This document shows positions 21,952 through 31,353 of a DNA stretch of 64,000 nt, piece after piece (positions within the stretch are counted from its first letter, which is position 1; each line of letters opens with the position of its first letter). Position numbers and translations under genes: made by a program. This DNA comes from SURF-28 sp034521465 (GTDB lineage: Bacteria > Bacteroidota > Ignavibacteria > Ignavibacteriales > Melioribacteraceae), in contig JAXHMN010000010.1 in assembly GCA_034521465.1 (NCBI GenBank), positions 186,001 through 250,000 on the forward strand, in the 5' to 3' direction. The notes beneath the pieces are model-generated. The model worked only from the letters and a program-made list of their open reading frames with translations, searched no databases and had not been told where the DNA came from.

Positions 21952-22849
21952 CTATAGACTGTAATTATACTTTTCAGCTATGCGGCACATTAGTTTCAAC
22001 TTTGCACGTTCATCAGTATTCCAATATTCATATTTTGGAAAATCATTATTTGTTTGCACATTAATTTTTTTATTTAATACTGAATTAAGTTTCGAGCCGG
22101 ATACGCCATCACATCCAATAAAATCATATAGGGAATATGCTATTACTTTATTCCCATATAGGTCTTCTGCTTTAAAGTCAATATACGATTTTCATCTTTA
22201 TACTGTATCTTTGAAATCATCAATAAATTTATTTGTTTCATTCCAAAGCCAACCTATCTTTTCAACATCACTCAAGTGATTAAAATCATATTGAGGTTTT
22301 TTCAGGACGATCCGTCCTAAATCGTGTTTGTCTTTTTTATGATACCGATTTCTTCTAATTCCACTTCTAACAAAACTTCCAGGATGTCTTCACAAGATGA
22401 ATAAATTTTGATTTTGGAATACTTTCATTAATCGCGTAGGCAAAAAATGTAACTTTATTATTTGTCTCAACAAAATATCTGTCACGCAAAAAAGATTCGA
22501 TAATAAGCTCTGAGCCGTGCTGATTCAATTATTTACATAACTCTTCATTTTTTCCGAATAGTTCTCATAAGCATACTTTGATGCAATACAGAGTTCGGGA
22601 TTAGGTGAGTGATATGCATCTATTTGATTGTTTAAAGTTAATATCTTGGTTAGATATTCAGTACCACACCTACCTGTAGAGAGCACAAACAAAGGTGAGG
22701 AATCTTGTTTTATAGTAGATAGAAACTCATTATTAAATTGAATGATTTTCTTTCTCTTTATAATAAATATTCTTTTTAATTTGTCTTATATAACTAAAAT
22801 TTGAGCTTGTCCATTCAGTTAAATAATATTTGATGTCTTTAATTTTCAT
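21952..22849 (-). CDS. Sulfotransferase family protein (frameshifted)
   Basis: No long open frame survives, but the pieces are clear on the minus strand. The start is MKIKDIKYYLTEWTSSNFSY. The PAPS 5'-phosphosulfate loop reads PLFVLSTGRCGTEYLTKIL. The 3'-phosphate-binding region reads HPGSFVRSGIRRNRYHKK, and the end is FKDTV and YWNTDERAKLKL..AEKYNYSL before a stop at 21952. Both PAPS motifs in order, with normal spacing and about 300 residues in total, mark a sulfotransferase. The substrate is presumably the polysaccharide or its precursor. The start overlaps the deacetylase stop by 11 nt. At least four indels; probably sequence error, but true decay cannot be excluded. Confidence 0.75.
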
Positions 22850-24214
22850 TTAATCTTTTTAGTTTGCCTTCAATCAATTTGTTCGGAATGAAAGATAATG
22901 GATTCTTTTCTGCTATTCTCTCAAATAATCTTATATAAAAGTTTGTTAGATTTCTACCTGTCTCAAAAATAAAATTGTTGTTGTGCCGAGTAACACGAAA
23001 AGACCACCGTAACTCTCCACGGCATTTAAAATTTTATCGGTAGCCTGCTCAGCTTCAGCTTCACTAAGATCAAGGTATTCAAATAAAGTTGTGTCCATCA
23101 CAGTCAATGGAAACTCCCAAATATTCATCATTCTATCTTGTTCTACATCATAAGGGCGGAAAGGGAGGCAATAAGAATTTCGCCATCCAATTTGATCATG
23201 GAACCCCCAAGTTGAGTCATACTTAATTTCAAGTTTTTCCAGTATTCTAAGAGTATTTGGATAATTAAATCTTAGCCAGTGCTGCCTGCTTCCAGAAGGA
23301 TTTTGATTAAGCAGTTTTTTTACAGCGTTGTAATCATTTTTCATCACTTCCTCATTATCAAAGGAATTGTAAGTAGCATGCAAACCTATCTCATCCCCTA
23401 ATTGAATTAACTTATTAACGACTTCTTTAATACGTTGTTCGTCAAAAGAAAAGTATGCATCCTTATGAGGATCGCCTTGAGGGAGAAAAAACCAAACTGA
23501 TCTAAATCCGTATTTAATTTCTAATGACTTCAACCAGTCAAAATTCCAGAACGGATTATCACTGCCAAACAATCTTACAATATTTGTTATGAGTAATTTG
23601 AGAGTTTTGGATTTACTTACCTTTGAAGGAGAAAGACCAAATAACTGTTTTATTTTTAATTTAACTTGAGCGATGTTGTACTTATCTACTCTATCTACGT
23701 CATGAGTTAGCAAAAATCCAAATGCTTTATCTTGCCAAATATTTCTTCGACTAAAGCTATAGTTATTTTTTAAACAAAATTTTTCTATCCCCTCAGTAAT
23801 TACTTTGAAATAATGATTAACTAAAGGAAACTCGGCTATATTCAATTTTTTCTGGATGCTTTGCTGATACGAAAAGCGTTCATACTTATCTAAAACCGGG
23901 TGATTTAATTCCTGAAACCCGGACAACAGATAAAATGCAGATTTCATCAAATCATCATTAAATATAAGATTGTTTTCATCATCAAATTTGTAAAAGGCAT
24001 CTTCGTCATTAATGGGAAATAGAATAGGAATTTTATCTATGTATTTAACTCGATCTAATTTATCACAAGAAAGTTGAAATCTTATCTGAGGAATAGTTTG
24101 AGTTGGTTCATCATCAATGATTATTCTGTTTTTAATCTCATTAGTAAAAACAAAGTGATGGTTGAGATGATAAAAAATATATTCAATTTGGTTTTTATTT
24201 AACTTTGCATGCAT
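22839..24214 (-). CDS. Polysaccharide deacetylase (NodB-like) with long N-terminal domain
   Basis: An N-terminal region of about 170 residues, typical of Bacteroidota polysaccharide-locus deacetylases, precedes a NodB-like fold. The motifs are LLTHDVDRVDKY (catalytic Asp-x-Asp), EIGLHATYNSFDN (His motif), SRQHWLRFNYPNT (Arg motif), GWRNSYCLPFRPYD and NIWEFPLTVMDTTL. One indel at about 22985 changes the ending; corrected it reads VLLWHNNNFIFETGRN and stops at 22839. The total is about 458 aa. It would remove acetyl groups from hexosamine residues in the cytoplasm or on the lipid-linked glycan. It is directly coupled to the sulfotransferase gene. Confidence 0.85.
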
Positions 24215-24298
24215 TAACTGAAACCGAAGGTCAATTATTGTTTATTACAATTTACTTAATAATATCGAGTATAGAAAAGCATCTGAGATGGGGCAATA

Positions 24299-25371
24299 TT
24301 AAACAACCTTCAACTTCTCGGTCCTATCGGCTAGCTTTAATCTTTCAATCAATTCGGTTAAATCGCCCTGCATTACATCGGAAAGATTGTAAAGAGTTAA
24401 TCCTATGCGATGGTCTGTTACTCGGTTTTGGGGATAGTTGTAGGTTCTTATTTTATCACTTCTGTCGCCGCTTTTAACCATTGTTTTTCTTTGCGCAGCT
24501 ATTTCACTATTCTGCTCATGTAATTTCGCATCATACAAACGTGCTTTCAAAACTTTCATCGCTTTTTGTCGATTCTTTAATTGTGATCTTTCATCTTGAC
24601 ATTGGACAACAATGCCTGTCGGAATGTGCGTTAATCGGATTGCGGTTTCGACTTTGTTCACGTTCTGTCCGCCTGCACCGCCGCTTCTGTAAACATCAAC
24701 TCTAATATCATTTGGATCAACATCAACTTCAACATCTTCAGCTTCCGGTAAGACTACAACAGATGCAGCCGATGTATGAACTCTTCCGCTCGCCTCTGTT
24801 TCCGGTACACGCTGAACTCGATGAACACCGCTTTCAAATTTCAACTCTCCAAAAACACCTGTGCCGGAGACATTCAAAACTGCCTCCTTAATTCCGCCCA
24901 TCACTCCTTCATTTAAATCAATCAGATCAATCTTCCAGCCCTTTATTTCTGCATACCGGGAATACATTCTGAGTAAATCCGCAGCAAATAAGCCGGCTTC
25001 ATCACCGCCCGTTCCGGCTCTTATCTCAAGTATCGCGGGTTTATCATCTGCTGGATCTTTGGGTATGAGCAAAAATTTAATTTTCTCTTCGAGTGTCTCT
25101 TTTCTTTCTTCAAGCTCAGGCAACTCGCCTTCAACTAATTCAATCAATTCATTGTCATCATGAAGATTCTAAAATTTCTTTTTGTTCATTTATATTATCG
25201 ATAACATCTTTGTATTCATCATATGCTTTAACTATATCCTCAAGACTGCTTCGTTCTTTACTTAACTTAATAAGTTTCTCTTGATTCGAGGTAATTTCCG
25301 GGGTCTGACAACTGTTCTGTGATGTTGTCAAACTTATTTTTAAATTCTTTTAACTTTACTAATAAATCCAT
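24299..25371 (-). CDS. prfA: Peptide chain release factor 1 (N-terminal frameshifts)
   Basis: RF1 releases peptides at UAA and UAG. The catalytic loop is SGGAGGQNVNK, followed by the RF1-type GIVVQCQDERSQLKNRQKAM and YNYPQNRVTDHRIGLTLYN. The GTGGDEAGLFAADLLRMYSRYAE helix of domain 2 is intact. The N-terminal coiled-coil domain (MDLLVKLKEFKNKFDNITEQ) is broken by about three indels between 25160 and 25290. The corrected length is near 358 aa. Being essential, the gene must be functional in the organism, which argues that these frameshifts are errors in the sequence. Confidence 0.94.
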
Positions 25372-25454
25372 AGCGTCCTCAAAAATCGATTTCAAATATA
25401 CCAAAGTTGCTTTCCAAAATCTAAAACGGTTATCACGAGAAGAGTGATAATGAG

Positions 25455-26729
25455 TTACGTTAATTCTCTTAATTGTTCCAAATATTCTATTTGTTTTTCA
25501 ATGGAAGGGAGAGATTTGGAATCGTCTTTTTCAAAAGTTTGATCGATTAAATCAAATATTCTATTCAAAGCAGTAAACATAGGAATGTCAGGATACCCGT
25601 TGTCTCTTAAATAATGAATTAACTTCATCGTTTTGAAACCATCAAACCAAATTTTCTTTTGGTGAAAAAGCTGCTCATCCGTTTTTGAATTCTGCAAGAT
25701 TCGCTTTAGGTTTTCCTCAAACTTATTTATGATTAGAAATTCGTACAAAGCCGGAGAAATACTTTTCGCGTTTTGAACAATTTGTGCTGCTTCAACTTTT
25801 TTCGTGTAGATGATTAAAAATTTTTTAAGTATTATAAAAGATTCCGGATTATATAACATATATTCATCTTTAACCTCTTCATCAAAGCGTGTCATTCGCT
25901 GTCCTGTTCCAAAAGGTACGCGCCATGATTTTCTTTCAGAAGGATAAACTGTTGTACTGTCAATTTGCGAGATATCAATTACTTTAGCTGCCTTTTCAAG
26001 GAAGTAAAAATCTTCGCCGGCTTTTTGCTTATTCATTCCGTCAATTTTCACATATGTATAAGGATCAATAACCATACATGAACCAATTGAATGATGGGCG
26101 TAAGGAGAACCGGTATACTTTAATCCAAGTATGTAATAGCGTAGAAATATTTCGTAACAAATTATTGCTTCATTTGTAAGTTTATGCCGATATCTAATTA
26201 CGCCGGCTGCTCGATTATTTTTTCTAAAGAAATAAGTTAATTCTTCAAGATAATTTTTGTCAACTTCGCAATCTGCATCTAGACAAACTATACCTAAATT
26301 TGATTTAGTGTAATCAAAGTGAAGCAACGCTTGATCCATCCCGATTTTTCTTGCTAAACCAACACCCGCATCTTTTGCGGGAAGAGCACTTCTCCCCGAG
26401 GAAGCATCGATGTATTCAATATCAAATGTAAGTTTACCGCTCTCTTTAATTTGCTTTAAGTAATCAATTGTGCTAGCATTATCTGAAATAATTTGTTGAG
26501 ATGCATCTACGGAGTTATTCACAACGACAATTACTAATACTCTTTCTTCCTTAGGCAGCAAACAATTGTTAAGGGAGTTTATAACTGTAGGTAAATTTTC
26601 TGATTCTGCAATAGACGGTATAACAATTATTAATTGATAATCACTTTGCAAATTATAGTTAAGCCATTTCTCACCGCCGCGTTTTTTAAGATAAGCGGTT
26701 ATTTTAACGGAAGAAGATTTACTCATCAA
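25455..26729 (-). CDS. GT2-like glycosyltransferase, unknown substrate
   Basis: The 424-residue protein has a GT-A domain from about residue 30: LIIVIPSIAESENLPTVINS, VVVNNSVD, GLARKIGMDQAL, and a metal site LGIVCLDADCEVD. On the acceptor side are SIGSCMVIDPYTYVKIDGM and AGEDFYFLEKAA. The last 150 residues are helical, with no obvious membrane segment. It shares a four-base ATGA overlap with miaA. Homologues next to miaA suggest a conserved Ignavibacteria arrangement, but I cannot confirm this here. Target unknown. Confidence 0.78.
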   Translation of the reverse strand: MMSKSSSVKITAYLKKRGGEKWLNYNLQSDYQLIIVIPSIAESENLPTVINSLNNCLLPKEERVLVIVVVNNSVDASQQIISDNASTIDYLKQIKESGKLTFDIEYIDASSGRSALPAKDAGVGLARKIGMDQALLHFDYTKSNLGIVCLDADCEVDKNYLEELTYFFRKNNRAAGVIRYRHKLTNEAIICYEIFLRYYILGLKYTGSPYAHHSIGSCMVIDPYTYVKIDGMNKQKAGEDFYFLEKAAKVIDISQIDSTTVYPSERKSWRVPFGTGQRMTRFDEEVKDEYMLYNPESFIILKKFLIIYTKKVEAAQIVQNAKSISPALYEFLIINKFEENLKRILQNSKTDEQLFHQKKIWFDGFKTMKLIHYLRDNGYPDIPMFTALNRIFDLIDQTFEKDDSKSLPSIEKQIEYLEQLRELT

Positions 26730-27632
26730 GATTCCATCTTCTCAAAAATAATTTTTTCGGCTTCATTTACATTTGGTCCTTCGATCCAGTTTATTTCAAT
26801 TCCTTCTCTTTCCATTTTGCGAAACCATGTCATTTGCCTTTTTGCAAAATTGTGAATCGCGCTGTTAAGTTTTTGAAACATGTCGTTATAATTTAGCTCA
26901 CCTTTTAAGTGTTCGCTTATAAACTTATACTCAAGTCCAAAGAATTGTAATTTATCATGAGTAACACCTTTTTTCAGTAAGCCATTCACTTCATCAATCA
27001 TTCCATTTTGCAATCTGTATTTTAATCGTTCTGTGATTCGTTTTTTTATTTGTTCTCTTGGAAGTCGAACCCCGATTGTAAGTGAGCTAATTGATTGTTG
27101 AAATTCGTCTTTACTTCGTTCCGCTTCAGCAATCAAGATTGCTTTTATAATCCGTTTCTTATCTGTTAAGTCGGTAGTGTTGTGCAGCGAATCGCTTCTA
27201 GCAACTAAAATATTCCTCAAAGTTGACAAATCTAATTCATTTAGTTCTTTTGCCCTCGGTGTGTTAAAGTCAACCGGCTTTAATTTATATGAGGACAATA
27301 TTGAATTAAGATACAAACCGGTTCCGCCAACTAAAAATGGAAGCTTTCTTCTTTCGGTTATTTCCTCAAAAGATTTGTAGAATACGTTTATTGAATTTAT
27401 AAAGATCAAATTCTTCGGTCGGGTCAATAATATCAATTAAGTGATGTGGTATTTGTCCGGCATCAGTGTCGTATTCACTTAAGTCTTTTCCTGTGCCAAT
27501 ATCCATTCCGCGATAAACTTGACGAGAATCAGCAGAAATAATTTCACCGTTATATTTTGAGGCAAGGTTAACAGCAAGATTAGTTTTTCCAACAGCCGTT
27601 GGACCGAGGATGGTTATTAAATTAAAATTCAT
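26726..27632 (-). CDS. miaA: tRNA dimethylallyltransferase (one frameshift)
   Basis: MiaA prenylates A37 in tRNAs that read UNN codons. The protein begins MNFNLITILGPTAVGKTNLA (P-loop GPTAVGKT), then GEIISADSRQVYRGMDIGTG and PHHLIDIIDP. After an indel at about 27375-27435 it continues RKLPFLVGGTGLYLNSIL, YRLQNGMIDEVNGLL, FAKRQMTWFRKM. All family motifs are present over about 302 aa. It is 13 nt downstream of the GAF/ATPase gene and overlaps the GT2 gene by four bases. Confidence 0.94.
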
Positions 27633-27645
27633 TATGGAATGATTG

Positions 27646-29508
27646 TTAAAAAGCCGATGACCGCGGTAATGAAATTTTTACCTTAGTACCTTCACCGAGA
27701 GCGCTTTGAACTTCTATTTTACCGGAATGGCTTTCAACAATTTTCTTTGTAATAGTTAAACCGAGACCGGTTCCTTCTTTTTTACCGTGCGTCATAAAAG
27801 GTTCAAAGATTTTTTCAACCATGCTTTCCGGAATACCGAGCCCATTATCTTCAAATAAAATTTTTGCTTCATTTTTATCGACATGAGTAGAAACTTTAAC
27901 CACGCCGCCTTCCGGCATTGCATCACAAGCGTTTCGGATTATATGGTTGTAGCATTGAAAAAATTCTTTACTGTCTAGCTGAACTTTTACATCATCGGCA
28001 AATTGGTTTTCAATTTGTACATTACGGGTTTTTACATATGATTCTAAACGTTCGCTGTATTCCTTAAGTGTTTCATTTAATCCAACACGCGAGGTTCGCA
28101 GCACTGATTTGCCTTCCGCATAGCTTGATGTTGTTTGAACTAAATCGGCTACTTGGGTTAATTGTTCGAGGATCATCTCAACAATTTGATCCGCGTCTTT
28201 GTTGAGTTCTTTTGTTTTAAGATGTTCCGCATAACGCTTACTTACTAGAACCGGCTTTTTAATATCCTGAATTAAAAAGTTGGTCATCTTTCCAAGCGAA
28301 CTAACCCGCTCCCCTTGCAAGAATTTTTCAAGCATTTCGGCATTCTGCAATGCTAAAGAACATTGGATTGAAATAGCGCTCAAGAATTCTTCATCATGCT
28401 CACCGAATTTTCCGTTCTTGCTGTTGAGTAATTGAAGTACGCCAACAATTTGATCCTCCCGATCTTTTATCGGGAAACACAACATACTTTTAGTTTCATA
28501 ACCGGATGATCTATCTACGTCGGATTTAAATCTATCATCTTTTGAAACGTCTTCAATGTTTACAGTCTCACGATTTTGTGCAACCCATCCGGCAATACCT
28601 TCGCCCATCTTCAATCGAATTTCTTTTGTCTCGCTGCCCATCGCAATTTTAGACCAGAGTTCATTATTTTCTTTGTCAATTAAGTAAAGTGTTCCGCGGT
28701 CAGCATTTGTTAAGTCTGTTGCGACAGTTACAATGTTTTTTAAAACTTCGTCAATTCTAATGTTGGAGTTAACAAGTTGTAACGCTTTTATGATCTTTTT
28801 AAATTGATCAGATTTTAATCCGGATTCTGAACTTGAATTTAATCTCGATTCAAAAGAAGGTGGTGCAGTTTCTGTTTCCTCTACATCATGTTTATCTTCT
28901 TCAACCGGAACTTCCACTTCAGCTTCTTCGGGTTCATGTTCATCCAGTTTGTCTAATTCTTTGGTATCATCAACAATTTCTTTTTCATCAATTTCTTTGC
29001 TGATATATTCTTCCGCATCATGCGGAGTATAGTCGTCAGTAGGTTCAACAAAAGAATCTTCTTCTTGGCTGCTATCAAAATCAGCATCATCTTTTTGTGA
29101 TTTTGCTTTTTCTTCAGCTTGCTTTTCTTCTTCACTGAAAGCAGAGAAAAACGCCTCGTCAAAATCATTATATTTTTGTTTTGATTTCGTTTCTTCTTCC
29201 GGTGCTTCGTCTTGTGATTCAAGAGCTTTTAGGGTTTCATCATCGAGCGAAGATGAGTCCTCTACTTCGGAATTTTCTTCTTCCTCAAAATCTTTTTTAA
29301 TATCTTTTTCTGTTTCTATGCTTATTTCATCATCGTCATCTTCGGTAAAAAGTGGCTCTTCGGCGAGATGTTCGGTTTCTTCAATATTTTGTTCAACTTG
29401 ATCTTCCGGTAATTCTTCGGAATGAACTTTCTGGAATTTATCCTCTTTTAATTCTTCTTCGTAAGGTGAAGTGTCTTCTTCTATTGATGTATCATGTTTG
29501 TCAATCAA
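27646..29508 (-). CDS. GAF/HATPase_c sensor protein with acidic N-terminus and no phospho-accepting His
   Basis: Three parts are visible in 620 residues. Residues 1 to about 230 are extremely Glu/Asp-rich and probably disordered. A GAF domain follows (about 245-395: SNIRIDEVLKNIVTVATDL, DRGTLYLIDKENNEL, GEGIAGWVAQNRETVNIEDV). Then comes a two-helix DHp-like region and a complete HATPase_c domain (NHIIRNACDAMPEGG N-box, FEDNGLGIP G1, EGTGLGLTITKKIVESH G2). In the DHp helix the His box reads NFLIQDIKKP where kinases have AHEIxNP, so Gln414 replaces the His. It probably binds ATP and acts without histidine autophosphorylation. It overlaps the cyclic-nucleotide-binding gene by four bases. Confidence 0.88.
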   Translation of the reverse strand: MIDKHDTSIEEDTSPYEEELKEDKFQKVHSEELPEDQVEQNIEETEHLAEEPLFTEDDDDEISIETEKDIKKDFEEEENSEVEDSSSLDDETLKALESQDEAPEEETKSKQKYNDFDEAFFSAFSEEEKQAEEKAKSQKDDADFDSSQEEDSFVEPTDDYTPHDAEEYISKEIDEKEIVDDTKELDKLDEHEPEEAEVEVPVEEDKHDVEETETAPPSFESRLNSSSESGLKSDQFKKIIKALQLVNSNIRIDEVLKNIVTVATDLTNADRGTLYLIDKENNELWSKIAMGSETKEIRLKMGEGIAGWVAQNRETVNIEDVSKDDRFKSDVDRSSGYETKSMLCFPIKDREDQIVGVLQLLNSKNGKFGEHDEEFLSAISIQCSLALQNAEMLEKFLQGERVSSLGKMTNFLIQDIKKPVLVSKRYAEHLKTKELNKDADQIVEMILEQLTQVADLVQTTSSYAEGKSVLRTSRVGLNETLKEYSERLESYVKTRNVQIENQFADDVKVQLDSKEFFQCYNHIIRNACDAMPEGGVVKVSTHVDKNEAKILFEDNGLGIPESMVEKIFEPFMTHGKKEGTGLGLTITKKIVESHSGKIEVQSALGEGTKVKISLPRSSAF

Positions 29509-30047
29509 ATCATCTTTAAACTTTGTTCGAAAGATGTTACGTCTGTTTTTTTATCTCTCGGTGAAGCTGTTTGAGTTTCGTCTTCCGGCTCTATTTTTTC
29601 TTCATCCGTATCAACAACATCATCACGTTTTTCACCGGGTATATCAGGTTGAATATCGGAATAGTTCAAAAGATTGGTTTTGATCATGTGGTTTTGATCT
29701 AACAGCATGTTTAATTCATCTTTGGTCAACGAGATAAGATAGCTGTCCCGTAAGGCAACAGCTGTGGAAGTGCGAGAAGTTTCTTCTGCAATTTCATCAT
29801 AACCGAAAAAATCATTTTCACCGAAGATGAAAGATTTTGTTGAACCGAGCAATTTCTTTTTCAGCAAATTAATTTCACCGCTTACTACAAGAAATATTTT
29901 ATCGGCGGAATCTTCTTCCCGGTATAAAATCTCACCCTCTTTTAAAGGTTGAAGATCGCCTTGAATTTCGGCTAAGTCCAAATCGGTTAAATCAATATCT
30001 AAAAACAATTTATTGCTTTCTAACGCTATGTAAAGTTGGTTTTCCAT
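29505..30047 (-). CDS. Cyclic-nucleotide-binding-domain protein without DNA-binding domain
   Basis: The 180-residue protein has a Crp-type beta-roll (about residues 20-130): LQPLKEGEILYREEDSADKI, FLVVSGEINLLKKK, FIFGENDFFGYDEIAEETSR, TAVALRDSYLISLTKDEL. The phosphate-cassette Arg of true cAMP binders is not evident (DEIAEETSRTSTAV), so the ligand is uncertain. No helix-turn-helix follows. Instead there is an acidic, disordered tail much like the N-terminus of the next gene. The ATGA overlap with the GAF/ATPase gene suggests the two proteins work together. Confidence 0.85.
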   Translation of the reverse strand: MENQLYIALESNKLFLDIDLTDLDLAEIQGDLQPLKEGEILYREEDSADKIFLVVSGEINLLKKKLLGSTKSFIFGENDFFGYDEIAEETSRTSTAVALRDSYLISLTKDELNMLLDQNHMIKTNLLNYSDIQPDIPGEKRDDVVDTDEEKIEPEDETQTASPRDKKTDVTSFEQSLKMI

Positions 30048-30520
30048 ATTCCCTTTACTTGCTTATTGATTTCTTTGTTTGCTTTTATTAATCAGATTTT
30101 GACCACATTTTTCACATTTAAAATACGATAAAAATGTTATAAACATTACTAAAAAAGTATAGTAATTGCAATCAAATCAAGGTCATTGCCAAAATGTAAG
30201 AATGTAGAATTTTTAAGCTACTGCACTCACTCTCATTATTGTGGGTTTGTATCTAATACAGTGAATTTATTCCTCTTGTGAACTTTGTGCCTTCTTTGTG
30301 AACGTTGTGGTTATCCCTCTTAACCACGAGGAACACTCCCAAAAGGATGGCTATGCCAAAAGCTTTCAAAAGGGTCACAAAGAGAGTAATCCCTTTTAAT
30401 TTAGGTTTAGAGGTTAGTTTGGATTGCTATTCGATAATTTTGAGTTAGCTGACCGAATATTTAAATTTGCTGGTCATAAAAAAATCATTGAATCTTTTTT
30501 TCCAACTAATCATCAAATAA
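30048..30520. other. 473-base intergenic region between divergent genes
   Basis: No coding region is supported. It should contain promoters for the cyclic-nucleotide-binding gene (minus) and the ECF sigma gene (plus). A 7-bp hairpin, GTGGTTA (30307-30313) with TAACCAC (30321-30327), lies in a stretch of decayed-looking repeats (TTGTGAACTTTGTGCC, then TTTGTGAACGTTGTGG). Confidence 0.5.
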
Positions 30521-31088
30521 ATGACTGAAGAACAATTGATAGAAAAAGCGCAGAACGGCGATAGACATGCGCTTTCCGAGTTAGTAAAGCAATACGAGCA
30601 GACGGTTTATAATTTTTCGTTCAAAATTTGCCGTAACAAAGAACGTGCTGAACATACAATGCAGGAAACTTTTTTGAGTATGGTTAAAAATCTTAACCAG
30701 TTCAGCGGAAAATCAAAACTATCTACTTGGCTTTACACTGTTGTTTCAAATAATTGCTTGATGCTCGCTCGTTCGCAAAAGAAACATAATGCTACATCAC
30801 TTGACGACTGATGAATCGTTAATCTCAGAAAATAATATTGCCGATTGGAAAGTTACACCGGACAATCTTTCCGAGAATAACGAATTAAAAGAATTTTTAG
30901 ATCAAGCAATCGAAAAATTACCGGCTGATTACAGAGTTGTCTTTTTATTGAGAGATGTTGAAGGACTTTCAACCGAAGAAACCGGTAAAGTCACCGATCT
31001 TTCAATACCGGCAGTTAAATCTCGGCTTCATAGAGCCAGAGCATTTTTAAGAAATGAACTAAACGAAAAATTGAGCTATGAAAAATAA
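30521..31088 (+). CDS. ECF-type RNA polymerase sigma factor (one frameshift)
   Basis: Region 2 is intact (ALSELVKQYEQTVYNFSFKI, AEHTMQETFLSMVKNLNQF, SKLSTWLYTVVSNNCL). After one indel at about 30795-30810, region 4 follows: AIEKLPADYRVVFLLRDVEG, STEETGKVTDLSIPAVKSRL, HRARAFLRNEL. Total about 189 aa. The last codons overlap the start of a zinc anti-sigma factor, the usual partner arrangement. The target genes probably include the OsmC gene two genes on. There is no C-terminal extension. Confidence 0.9.
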
Positions 31089-31353
31089 AAAAGTAAACTG
31101 CAAAGAAGTTATGAGCCACATCTGCGATAATCTTGGTGAAGACCTTGATTCGCCGAGATGCGTCGAGATAAAAACACACTTAGACGAGTGCGAAAGCTGT
31201 CAAAAATATTTTAAGAGTGTCGATACAACTATTCAATTCTACAAAAAATATAACGTAGAAGTTGATGACGATACTCATAATAGACTGATTGAATTTTTAG
31301 GACTTGATGAAGATCAGTCTGATTCAAATACAGGAAACGAAAAGGAGAAGTAA
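31078..31353 (+). CDS. Soluble zinc-containing anti-sigma factor (ZAS type)
   Basis: The 91 residues have no membrane helix. The ZAS motif His-x3-Cys-x2-Cys is present as KTHLDECESCQKYF (about residues 35-48), with further Cys in VNCKEVMSHICDN. Such proteins hold the cognate ECF sigma factor and often release it when the zinc Cys are oxidised. It overlaps the sigma gene by 11 nt, and its stop region meets the OsmC start (31353). Redox sensing is inference from the Cys content and the OsmC neighbour. Confidence 0.85.
   Translation: MKNKKVNCKEVMSHICDNLGEDLDSPRCVEIKTHLDECESCQKYFKSVDTTIQFYKKYNVEVDDDTHNRLIEFLGLDEDQSDSNTGNEKEK

Noticed and set aside
24299..25371. RF2 (prfB) instead of RF1, with a programmed frameshift
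   Set aside because: The C-terminal sequences (QCQDERSQLKNRQKAM, NYPQNRVTDHR) are of RF1 type. The N-terminal breaks are several scattered indels, not the single conserved in-frame stop of prfB.
28953..29222. Lys-rich 89-residue frame inside the acidic region of the GAF protein
   Set aside because: It is the same strand read one base off; GA-rich Asp/Glu codons become Lys codons in the shifted frame.
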